64,000 bases of DNA. Origin: Paraescarpia echinospica. Lineage: Eukaryota; Annelida; Polychaeta; Sabellida; Siboglinidae. A model generated the notes under the pieces. That model made no database searches. It was not told where the DNA came from and worked only from the letters and a program-made list of their open reading frames with translations. The DNA is taken from assembly GCA_020002185.1 (NCBI GenBank), contig CM034531.1:71302049-71366048 (forward strand), written 5' to 3'. Made by a program: the position numbers and the translations under genes. Shown piece by piece: positions 34,787 to 44,731 of this stretch (position 1 is its first letter; each line of letters opens with the position of its first letter).

Positions 34787-36780
34787 TATGTACGTTCAAC
34801 GTATACAAAACAGAACACTTCTTTCAGACATGGACAAATATTTTACAATGCCAGTGATTTTAAAGCTAATCCAGGACATAACATGACAAGACATAATCCA
34901 CAACAGATAGACAATATCCTGCAGAAAAAAATGTACAAAAAGAGTACAAAATCTCACAGTACAATTTTATTTTTAATGCTCTGACTAAAGACTATCCATA
35001 AATCCTACAGATTTGTAGCCGATTTGTGGATATAATTAATTCTGGTTAATTACCCAGGGTAGTTACATTTGGAGTTAGTTATGGTTAGTATTAATGGCTA
35101 TGGTTAGTATCATTAAGGGTTAGGCTTCCAAGTTCCAATGAATATATGCAGGCCTTTGACTCTTTAAATACCTGGAAATATCAACATATAAAAATAATGT
35201 AATGGTACTAATTGATCCGGTATGTGTGCTACTGGTAGTCAAGACAATTATATTAAAAATGGGCCAAGAGGCCCTGAAGACCTTTGGACTATATTGTGAA
35301 TTTGTAATTATTAATTAAATGTTTTTTTGGTGAATCATAGTTACAGATCATTAAGAGTTATGATGGAAGTAAAGTGTCGACATGTTTAGTAGCTCTCTAG
35401 ACTATATGCATGCCAGTGAAGATACACCTGGAAATAAAGTATTCAAGTAGATCCATTCGTGAATATTATATATATTAGTTAATGTGTTATTAAAAATATT
35501 ATTTCCTTGATATGCCGGATTCTTTGGTTGGGTTCCTTGTCTACAATTTTCGCTCCCTCGTGTACGTGTACTGAAGAAGTCAGCGTGAGACGTTAGACGA
35601 AAGCCTCTACCAGGTAAAAATACACTTTGGATATGAAAAAAACAAATTTTTGATCTGAAAAAAGATGTTCAGTAATTTTTTGAAAGAAACTATGTCAACC
35701 CATGGATGAAGGTGTGTCAACAAGTAGCAGCTCAAGAGGTGTAACGTAGGCTTGTTCCACAAAACCTATATTATATAACTGTTATAATGAGCCATGATAA
35801 ACAAATTTACCATCAAAAGTGCACCAGTAACTGACTGGTAAAGTAATGACAAACTTCTTGTAATTACAGACGGCAGATGGACTTCCTGGACTTCCTGGGA
35901 GCTGGTCATTTCCTGCCTTCTGCCGCATGGAAGAGCTCCAATGACTAATTGCTCAACAGCTGTCGACCAACATAGAGCTAGAACTGCCGCACTTTACCTT
36001 TGTGCATGTTTGCAGTGCAATGCACGCATGCACAAATAGTATGAAAATCCTCCCAGAAAAAATATCCATAAAAAATACAATATAAATATAAATATTGCTG
36101 TGTTACCTAAATAGCAATTGACGGAACTATTAAAAATGAGTGAATTAGTAATGTAATTTTATGTTCTTTTTATTATTAACAATAATCACTTAAATAGGGA
36201 TGTCTTATGGTGTAGTATAAATGGTTTGATTGTTTGCAAAACGAATCTGAAATTAGATGAGGAAAAAAAAATTAAGGATCGACTTTTGAAAGATAATAAT
36301 ACTACAAAGAATACAAGCATAAGGAAAATTACCTGCTTTTTTCAGAACCAATGAAGCTACAGAAACAGCAACTACCATTGTGATTCATGACTTTTTTGTA
36401 ATCATATTTTATTGATTACTGTTGCACTGAACAGCCCTTGGCAATGCACTCAATAACAATTATATGTTACAGATTAACAGTGGGTGTACACCAAATTTAC
36501 ATTTGTTTAGAAAAGGGCTAATTAGTAATAACATTGTTGTGATACCAAATTAAGACTTATCATTAGACAGACATATTTTGTAAACAGTATTACAATTGCT
36601 CGTGTGGTAAGAATGATTAGTAGAGACTTTAAATGCTGCTGTCTGAAAAGAAAAACATAAATGTTTACCATTTTAACTTGAAGTCAGGAATTTAGCCACC
36701 GCAGCAATCATAGATCTGACATCGAAGCATAAACTACAAGTAAATAATTTCACTTGAATCGCTACACACCGTGATGATGA
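34787..36780. other. No gene recognised; possible Penelope-like scrap
   Basis: AT-rich sequence. Around 35565-35630, CTGAAGAAGTCAGCGTGAGA and the following ACGTTAGACGAAAGC resemble the conserved non-coding segment found near Penelope-like elements; this is a weak impression. No open frame of interest. Confidence 0.35.
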
Positions 36781-36783
36781 CTT

Positions 36784-37460
36784 AAACTTAGACTTTGTGG
36801 CTCCCGCTTCTGTAGATCAACTGTCTGGCACCCGTTCATTCTTGGTCAACCTCTCCTTCTCTGGCCAGCTGGTGTCCACCATAGTGCTTGTTGGGCAGGC
36901 CTGGTAGGTGGGAGCCTAGCGACATGTCCAAGCCAGCTCATTCGTCTTCTACATATAGTTGATGATGCCACAGGTTGTCCGGACACATCAGGACATCTAT
37001 ATTCGTTACATGATCGCTTCAGTGAATGCCCAGGATCTTTCGCAGGCATTTAGTGTCGAATGCGTCAATTTTGTTTTTTGGCTTGTTTTTAGTTGCCATG
37101 ATTCACATCCATACAGGAGGGTTGGTATAACGTTTCAGTTATAGAAGTGGAGTTTAGACCTCAAGGTAAATTTCTTGTTATTTCAAACTTTCCTCATCTG
37201 GTTGAAGGCTGCTGACGCTTTCCCCACTCTGCAGTTTAGTTCATGATCGATGATTCCTTGGTTGTTGGTGGAGCTGCCAAGGTAGGTGAAGTTTTAGACT
37301 GTTTCTACTTTTTTCTGGTTGATCTAAACATCCGTGGGTGTTTGACGCTCTCCTGTCATCATGTTTTTTGTCTTCAATTCACTGACTGCGAGTCCCAGAC
37401 CATCAGCGTATCTGCTGACTGATTCCACAAGACACTGCAGGCCCTGGATGGTGATGACGA
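36784..37460 (-). pseudogene. Decayed LINE reverse-transcriptase C-terminal fragment
   Basis: The minus strand reads, in shifting frames, motifs typical of the RT C-terminus: a YLGSS block near 37280, a KASAAFNQMRK-like block near 37200, and SWLGHVARLPPTRPAQQALW near 36860-36950, ending at RRRG. Stops and frameshifts separate them. The upstream catalytic motifs are absent, so it is a 5'-truncated copy. The clade cannot be fixed from this much. Confidence 0.75.
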
Positions 37461-37685
37461 AACAAATTAAGAACTAGTCTTGGTTTGAATGGTAACATGA
37501 AAGGAAAATGTTTGCAGTGATCTCGTCATCCATTTTACTGTGTAAATCCTGGATCTTGTATATGCATACAGCTTAGCTTTATACTAAAACAGCACCCCAG
37601 AGTGAACAGAATTTGAGACCATCAAGCACATAGCCACGTCCCAAGTTCCCAACAGTGTGGGAGTGACCCCCCCCCCAGCTTAGAC

Positions 37686-37955
37686 AACAAGATTTAACAA
37701 GATTTAACAAGATTGCCACCCAGAGAATTCAACTCTAGGTGGCAGGTGGACAAGGAAGCCCTTTGACTTATCGAGAGTCCGACCCTTTTATCTATGTGTA
37801 TCCCGCCCGTCTGAGGTATGTGTCGATTTTATTTTTAAACATATTCACGCTACTAGCACCTACACAATCAGCAGATAATCTGTTCCATTCATTTACAGTC
37901 CTTTGTGAAAATGAAAACTTTCTTATATCTAATCTACTCTGCTCCTTTGCAACAA
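37686..37955 (-). mobile_element. 5'-truncated LINE 3' end (copy 1)
   Basis: The reverse complement encodes the C-terminal RT tail seen at 41151-41390 (LDIRKFSFS, VNEWNRLSAD) and ends in repeated CTTGTTAAAT. The two copies are about 95% alike by eye and lie in opposite orientation 3.1 kb apart. Confidence 0.85.
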
Positions 37956-37999
37956 AGGTGCACAGCAAACCACAATGTAAATATGAATCAAAGTCAGTG

Positions 38000-38760
38000 C
38001 AATTCGTTTTGTTACTATTGAATTGAGAGTCACTGATCTGTGGAAATGCATTGGGTGACTCATAGCAGCTTACACCAAGAGTAATTGTACTGCTTCAAAG
38101 GAGACTTCCCGGGTATGATTGATCTGTGAGGAATTAAACAGGTCTGTATAAATTGATTGTAGGAGATTTGGTTACAAACTGCAGAGTATGACATTTTGAC
38201 ATGTGTCTACGACATTTGGTCACCGTCACAAGACATTTGGGCATACTTTCATTATAATCATTGTTTTGCAAAACAGTCCATATTAAATTTTAGCAAAACA
38301 GAGAGCAAAAACTAGTCTTTTTGGCCTGACAACTGCAGACGAAACCATGCAGTGTTTAAAATGTTTTCCAAACATCACTGGTATCAGGACATTTTACCAA
38401 TGGATATTTTGCCAAAGGACATTTCACTGACTAGTGAAAGGGGGACATTTCACCAAAGCAAATTATTTTAAATTTTAATGTTTACTTTATTAATATATAT
38501 ATTTGTTGTGTAAGAAATTAATTAGTTAATCGATATAAACAGTGCTTGCCCTTCTTTTATAGGTAATAAAATATTAATAATATTAATAATGAATTGAAGT
38601 ATCTATTTTTTACAAATAGTTCTGAGTAATGAAAAGGATTAGTTTAAGCCTTGTTTGTTTAACATAATTATTAATATTGATCCAGTGTTGCAGCAGTCGC
38701 AGAACTAGACAAGGATGTAGTTGCTATAAGAACAGGTGACTAGAATAACTTGATATTAAC
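38000..38760. other. No gene recognised
   Basis: From about 38190 to 38460 there is a loose repetition of GACATTT(T/G)(G/A)CCAA-like words. No coding feature. Confidence 0.4.
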
Positions 38761-38765
38761 TAGTA

Positions 38766-39015
38766 AAAAGTTCTTATGTCGCGTAGTATTCAGTCTTTAG
38801 GACTGCTTTACTCCTTATCAGACTTGTTCAATCAAACACTATCTCAACTTTTCTGGGAAGCATTCAGCCATGCAGCAACTAATGTGTGAAGAATATTCAT
38901 ACACAAATATCCACCACTGTCTATAGCCAGGTACTCATTCATAAAGGTTTGAAACAGGATTCGACCTAGGGTTCTCTCGATTGAGAGTCCAATGGTCTAG
39001 CCACTGCACCACTAT
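38766..39015 (-). mobile_element. tRNA-derived SINE (minus)
   Basis: On the minus strand a tRNA-like head (GTGGTGCAGTGGCTAGACCA ... AGGTCGAATCC as B box) is followed by a body with TTTATGAATGAGTACCTGG and GCATGGCTGAATGCTTCCCA, ending near ATAAGAACTTTTTACT. The body matches the SINE at 43172-43497, so two members of one family are present. The internal pol III promoter is typical of such SINEs, and movement depends on a partner LINE. Confidence 0.82.
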
Positions 39016-39019
39016 ATTT

Positions 39020-41098
39020 TTAATCATACACACCTGGTGACTTTATTGCGATATGACCACATTCAACGTAGTACATGATATACAAATGTTTTTTGTTGAT
39101 CAGATTACTAATTGGCACTGTATGTGGGTTTCCATCTCAGCAAAAAATTTGTTAAAATAACTGAACCAGACATGCTGATTGCCAAGTGTCATCTTTTATT
39201 CAGGATATGGTGTGCTACATGCATACGTATGGCGATAGGTTATACTGGCCAAAACGATCATGTCTGCATGCACAGTTCTATGTATAGACTGCATGTCTGG
39301 CATATATACATACAAAACAGAAATCAACAACAGATCAGTAGACGAGGAAGCATCTGGATATGTCAGCTAAATTTAAAACATAGATGAGCCAAAGATTTTT
39401 GATCCCCAGTTAAAGAGAATTAATTGTCAGCACTGATTCAGCAACTACCCAAAGAAATAAAAATATTAATGCATGTCTGTCACATTTCTGTGAATACAGT
39501 GAAGGCTCGTCCGATCCATTTGGAATCAGACATAAAACCAATACAATTACATTATTAGATTAATGCTTGCTTTAAATTGAGCAACAGAAACATTTAATTA
39601 TTTTATTTATCGCAATTGCACATAACTTAAACACATAACTTAAATTAGTGCATTTTTAACTTTTAAGACAGACCATATTGTGCACCTTCAAATTGCGCAG
39701 CAATAGTCGGTGTGTAACACTGTATATATCTCGGGGTGGTAATGTTTGTGACCTTGAGTGCGTCTACATTTCCAAGTAAGCAAGTCAGCATTGGCCGCCT
39801 ATTATTTATGTGACACTTCGCACGATTAGTTTGGTAATCGGCAATCAGTGTGAAGATGGTTGATCGATAAGATTTGGCTGATTTAAAATTAACAAGCCAT
39901 ATTTAAAATTAACAAGCCATATCATAATAACTTCATAACAAATATATTGCATTTGTAACTTTCCGGGGTGGCTCAACGACTCGTGAACGCGAAGCAGCTG
40001 AACAAATGCCATAAAAACAAATCAGTCAAATGGCCTTCGTCGGGCTTCGACTTCTTAAAATAATCATGAGCTGAGGCTGATGTGTTTTCAAATGCCATCC
40101 ATCGGCATTGTGAAAATTCACTACCACGTTTATCAAAAGGGCGGTATTTTATGGATTTATTCTAAATGCATACCTAAGATAATCCTTAAATTATCGTTAC
40201 CTCTGGGTCGCGAATGCGGTCTAGTTTCTGGATTCCTAACAAAACGTACGCTAAAGCCTAAACAGATTGACTCATTGGATGATTGATGAATATGTTACTC
40301 ACTCTGGAAAGGCCATCACAAAATGTTAATTTGGCTACAGTTTATTTCTTCTCGTCACCACATGTTTACAACAGAACGTTACTCGGTACCGTTACTCACA
40401 CTTACCTACACAAATACAATGACAATGGTATTTTTCGACAACATCCCGTGCCGTCTGCTACAAAATTATTCGACTGCACAACACGCGAACCGCAACTTCA
40501 GGGGGCGCCTAGTTCAGGAAGCCTTTTTCACGAACTTTGAACTGACCTATTTGTTGCGGGGTGTCACTTCACTTTTTATAATATCACGTACTCTCTTTTT
40601 GTCCGATGGTGCCATGCTATAGGTTTAGGTCCCCCCCCAATATTTCGGTGGGGGACTGTCGAACTGGAGATAAGTTTAGCCCCCCCCTATTTCGGCAAGG
40701 AGTGCATTTAGAGATTTTGGTTTTGGTGGTGTTATAAAACCAAGTCGCAAGTGTAAGATAATAAGAATGATAAACGCGCGATGGAATTAGTACAGGTAAC
40801 ATTAGTTGTTACTTACAACAATTTTGACGACCAAATTGAAATTTTAAAAAAAATGTGTCAATTTGTGCTTTCAATCATAATAATAGTAATAATAATAAAT
40901 ATATTGCGCCCGAACCTATTAAAAATAAAATGTTCTAGGACGTTTTACATAAAACAGCATAAATGAAATAAAACAATTAAGTATTATATTAATAAAAAGT
41001 GTAAAAGGTCTGATCTAGACATCATAGTTAAAAATGTATACATTAAATTATAATGCAAAATTATACAAACACATGAATAAAATATTACAAATATAGGC
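39020..41098. other. No gene recognised
   Basis: Small features only: a duplicated TTTAAAATTAACAAGCCATA at 39880-39920, and paired C-tract motifs (CCCCCCC(C)..TATTTCGG) at 40630 and 40680. On the minus strand an ATG near 40615 opens only 22 codons. A GTAGGTAAGT donor-like site near 40407 is on the same strand, but I could not build a gene. Confidence 0.4.
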
Positions 41099-41490
41099 CT
41101 AACTTGTTACATCAGCGTTCTTAAGTCGGAGACGCCATCGTTGAAGGTACATGTACAGGTCCAGGCTAGTCAGATCGTGCGTTAACGTTTGCTGTATGTC
41201 ATCACGTACTAGAGGACATGAAGTTACATTAGCAAAGGAGCAGAGTAGATTAGATATAAGAAAGTTTTCATTTTCACAAAGGACTGTAAATGAATGGAAC
41301 AGATTATCGGCTGATTGTGTGGGTGCTAGTAGCGTGAATATGTTTACAAATAAAATCGACTCATACCTCAGACGGGCGGGATACACATAGATAAAAGGGT
41401 CGGACTCTCGATAAGCCAAAGGGCTTCCTTGTCCACCTGTCACCTAGAGTTAATTCTTTGGGTGGCAATCTTGTTAAATCTTGTTAAATC
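41099..41490 (+). mobile_element. 5'-truncated LINE 3' end (copy 2)
   Basis: Encodes the last part of a non-LTR RT protein (41151-41390: SRLDIRKFSFSQRTVNEWNR, then SVNMFTNKIDSYLRRAGYT and stop), followed by a short 3' UTR ending in tandem CTTGTTAAAT. Inverted relative to the copy at 37686-37955. The WNSLP-like end block is common in CR1/Rex/Jockey-type LINEs. Confidence 0.85.
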
Positions 41491-41869
41491 ATAATTCAGT
41501 CCCGATTCCATGAGCGCGATGTAATCTGCACAAATCAGTGTTTCCCAAACTGGTTTGCTCTACGACCCCTTTTTCTCAGATAATCATACTATAGCTGCTG
41601 TTAATCGAATGGGTGACACTGCTTACACCAACAATTAAGCTTCATGATTGTGAATTATTTAAAGTCGTATCTTACTGACACTTCACAAAGAAATGTCCGT
41701 TTTTGGTCCATTCAATCAAATAGGTGACGCTGCAGAACACCAACAAGCTTCATGATTGTGAATTATTGATCTCTCTGACGCTGCATAAACAAACGTCTGT
41801 TTTGATTCGTTCAATCAGATAGGTGACGCTGTGTAACATTTATTTGAAGTCATATCTTACTGACGTTAC

Positions 41870-43540
41870 TCAAAGAACTGTCCGTGTTGGTCGGTTCCGA
41901 CTTCAATGGGATGGATGCTGCTGCAAAGCATTGACAAGCTTATTGATTCTGGGTTTCGTTATAGCGAGTACACACCGGAGATCATGCACCACCCTTAGTT
42001 TGTTGCGAGATGTTGTCTTAACGTGCACGAGATAGATAAGAGAACGCAGCCTCACTGTGGTGTGTTGAAGAGAATGGTAGCAAGTGACGCAGGGCAACGT
42101 TATACAAGTTAGCGTATGAAACTTCCATGGATGACCAGAACACTGTGACAGTTTCAGATTCGAACTTCATCTCGGCACCTGAATCTTCTTGGAGACAAAG
42201 AAGCTCTGTTTGTGCAGCATTTGTAGTCATCTAGTACTCATATAACTGGCGCGGTGAATGGATTCCTCTACAACCCAGTTGTTTGATTAGATATATCCGA
42301 TATATCTCTAGATATCACCTCCAGTGCTTCCAGCTGCTCAATTATCAAACTCTGTGTTGTGTCATCACAGTCTTCAGCGACTTCTTTCAACAAAATCAAG
42401 GTTTCTTTCCCCTGAAGTTCACCGTTCAGATTGTTGAGCTGTCCGAAGATGTCGACGAGGTACGCTAGTCGCAGTTACCATCCATCTTCTGTCAAGGCTG
42501 AAAGAAGATCCACTTTGTTCTGGATACGGCGGACAAGTTTGATTTCCTCTCTGAAGGCAAACCCACGTCAGAAAACATTGCCTTTGGAAAGCTAGCGGAT
42601 TTGTGTGTAGAACAAGAGTTCCACGGACAGAGTCCATATCCTGACAACGTTTCTTGAACAGGCGTGAGTTGAGGGAACAGGTTTTATGACTGTGTCAAGG
42701 GTTTCCAAAGGCGTCTGGTGTAGTGTCTGAAGCAAAGGCCTGACTGTGTATCATGCAATGAATGAGAAGGCACGTTGAGATTTTCGTTTGACGAGGGTTA
42801 CAATTCCTGATCGAGATCCATGCATTGCAGGGGCCCCTTCGATACACATATTTTGTTCAAGTCAAGCCTTCGGCTACAAAGAATTCAGTCAGTTTGTTCA
42901 TAACGTCTTTCCCTTTAGATGTTAACTCGAGGTCATCACAAAACAAGAATTCTCCCTTCAGGTCTCCATTGTGAACGTACTTAGCGAACACCATCAGTTG
43001 GGAGCAGGGCTGAAAATCTGTCGATTCATCAAGTTGTATGTTGTACAAACCAGCACTTTTGATTTCCTAGATCACCTGTTCTTTGATGTCCGAAGAAAGC
43101 TCACACATTCTGCGGCGGACAATATCATTGGAAAGAGAAATTACACCAAGTTTTTGAGCACTCTTCTCCCCCGGAAGTGCATTAGTGCAGCGGTAAGAGG
43201 TCCGGAAGCGGGTTCGAATCCTATGCGGCGGTGTTGAACCTTGGGCAAGTTCGTTTACTCTACATTGCTTCAGTTCCCTCAGCTTTATGAATGAGTAACT
43301 GGATATTGACAGTGGTGGATATTTGTGTACGAACAGTCTTCGCGCATTAACTGTAGCATGGCTGAATGCTTCCCAGAGAAGTCGAGATGGTGTTCGATTG
43401 AACAGGTCTGCCAGGGAGTAAAGTGTAAAACGCTTTGAGCAGTCTTGGGGACTGGATATTGTGCTATATAAGAACTTACCTTTACTTTTTACTTTTAGAA
43501 CAAGTTTGACCATGTTTTTGGCACACGGGGATATCAACTG
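41870..43540 (-). pseudogene. hAT transposase (ZBED5-like), broken
   Basis: Minus-strand blocks in the expected order: SPCAKNMVKLVL (about 43500-43540), then past an inserted SINE GEKSAQKLGVISLSNDIVRR, then QLDESTD (first catalytic Asp of the RNase H-like fold) with QLMVFAKYVHNGDLKGEFLF (42860-43048), GAPAMHGSRS (about 42815), an LVLHTN..A block for the usual RWLS helix (about 42600), a LNNLNGELQGKE segment (about 42430), and the C-terminal FWSSMEV...LLPFSSTHHSEAAFSYLS dimerisation region (42040-42170). Stops and frameshifts separate several blocks, and the BED zinc-finger N-terminus is not seen. The intact protein would cut and paste its own element; this copy cannot. Some hAT genes of this type have been domesticated in animals, but the breaks argue against that here. 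Confidence 0.85.
43172..43497 (+). mobile_element. tRNA-derived SINE (plus), inserted in hAT transposase
   Basis: B box GGGTTCGAATCC at about 43210, then the widespread TTGGGCAAGTTCGTTTACTC and TTTATGAATGAGTAACTGG body, CGCTTTGAGCAGTC, GTGCTATATAAGAACTTACC and a T-rich tail. The anticodon part of the tRNA-like head seems deleted compared with the minus-strand copy at 38766-39015. Removing it restores the transposase reading frame from LVL to GEK. Confidence 0.87.
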
Positions 43541-43664
43541 CTCTCCGACAGTGCGAGGTTTCTCGACACTGCAGCGGCATAACGATTTGATTTGCGCGTT
43601 CTGTGAATATCAAGCGCGAGTAATGGTATACGTTTTAATAGTACGTTAATTATTTTACGAGGCG

Positions 43665-44160
43665 TCTTCCCACGGTCCCCTGGAATTGCCAAACGACCCC
43701 CCGTTTGAGTACCCCATTCTTGATGGTTTATGTTTTTGACGTGTCTTTGGCGTAACTTGAAACTTCGGTTGGTGATGAATTCTTGTATTAACCGGACCAC
43801 GTGTTTGTTGGGGATCAGTCGGAGCATGTTCAGTGTTAGACCTCTGTGCCACACGGTGTCATATGCGGCTGTGAGGTCGACAAACGCTGGTCCGCACTTT
43901 CTTCCGATCTCGAAGGCTGCCTATATGTCTTCTGTTATTTCTACAACTTGTTCTATGGTGCCTCGTTTGGGTCGGAATCCAGCATGCTCGTACGTGGCAG
44001 CTGTGGGTCAACGACTGGAAGCAATCGGTTGTATATCAGTCGTTCGAGTAGTTTGTATCCAGCTGATAGTTCTAAGATGATCCTTTACGACGACCACGTT
44101 ACCCCGACAGACCATTCGTCTCGTTCAGTCGGCGGATTGGAAACCAACTATTTTTCACGA
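43665..44160 (-). pseudogene. LINE reverse-transcriptase fragment
   Basis: The minus strand reads SAGYKLLERLIYNRLLPVVD near 44000-44070, AAFEIGRKCGPAFVDLTAAY (RT motif A region) near 43860-43925, and VWHRGLTLNMLRLIPNKHVV near 43790-43850, with a stop and a frame change between the first two. It starts and ends inside the RT domain. The AAYDTVWH form resembles a LINE type common in invertebrates and differs from the other LINEs here. Confidence 0.82.
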
Positions 44161-44320
44161 TGTCGATGAATCTCGGAGGTCAAGTGATTTCGCGCCTCGA
44201 TAGAACTGTCCGGACATGTTAGCTCAGGCAGACGCACCTGCCAGTGGACATTCCTGTTGACACTATGTTGTAGGTATATGTTTAGAGACACACTCACCAC
44301 AGACGGTTCTCAGTTAGTAA

Positions 44321-44731
44321 AATTGGCATTTCATCAAACATTTTATCGCGACTGTATTACTATTGGCGTCTTTATTTGTTCTATGTTTTATGTGTGAAAT
44401 GGCTGCCCTATCAATGGCTGTCATATCAATTCCTTCAGTGACTGTAATGTACTATTATTGCACTTGTTACAGTATATTACCTGGCACCCATACAGTTAAC
44501 TTACCACACCTGGTATTGAGTATGATATTAATTGTGAATAACATCAGTGATCTTTGGGAAAATAGTCCTGGGAACTCCAATATTGGAAAATGTTCTACAT
44601 ATAACACCAACGCAAATAGTACATACACATTCGAATTTGTAATATTTGTCATTAGTTTTATTGCAACTGTTGTTGTATTGTTATGTAAACAACAACCACG
44701 TATTCACCAAAATGATGGCTCTAAAAAATGA
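44321..44731 (+). CDS. Upstream ORF of LINE with two hydrophobic segments
   Basis: About 136 codons open from just after a stop at 44318; there is no early ATG, so the true start is uncertain (Met codons at about 44396 and 44414). A first hydrophobic stretch (IATVLLLASLFVLCFM, about residues 9-24) and a second near the C-terminus (FVIFVISFIATVVVLLC, about residues 107-123) flank a polar segment with candidate N-glycosylation sites (NIS, NST). The stop overlaps the ATG of the following ORF by 20 bases. It shows none of the zinc-knuckle, RRM or esterase signatures known from other ORF1 proteins. Confidence 0.45.
   Translation, partial: NWHFIKHFIATVLLLASLFVLCFMCEMAALSMAVISIPSVTVMYYYCTCYSILPGTHTVNLPHLVLSMILIVNNISDLWENSPGNSNIGKCSTYNTNANSTYTFEFVIFVISFIATVVVLLCKQQPRIHQNDGSKK

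Larger units (their letters stand above)
41536..43660 (-). mobile_element. Decayed ZBED5/SCAND3-like hAT transposon
   Basis: The left end reads CAGTGTTTCCCAAACTGG, a typical hAT terminus. The minus strand between encodes transposase relics. The right terminus cannot be seen: a LINE fragment (43665-44160) begins there, and a SINE (43172-43497) interrupts the coding region. Confidence 0.8.

Noticed and set aside
40283..40622. Overlapping frames near 40.3-40.6 kb as a gene
   Set aside because: Three frames overlap on both strands, none with domains; only a donor-like site and a short ATG frame on the minus strand.
42018..43048. Domesticated host gene from the hAT transposase
   Set aside because: Several frameshifts, stops and a SINE interrupt it; it looks like a decayed transposon.
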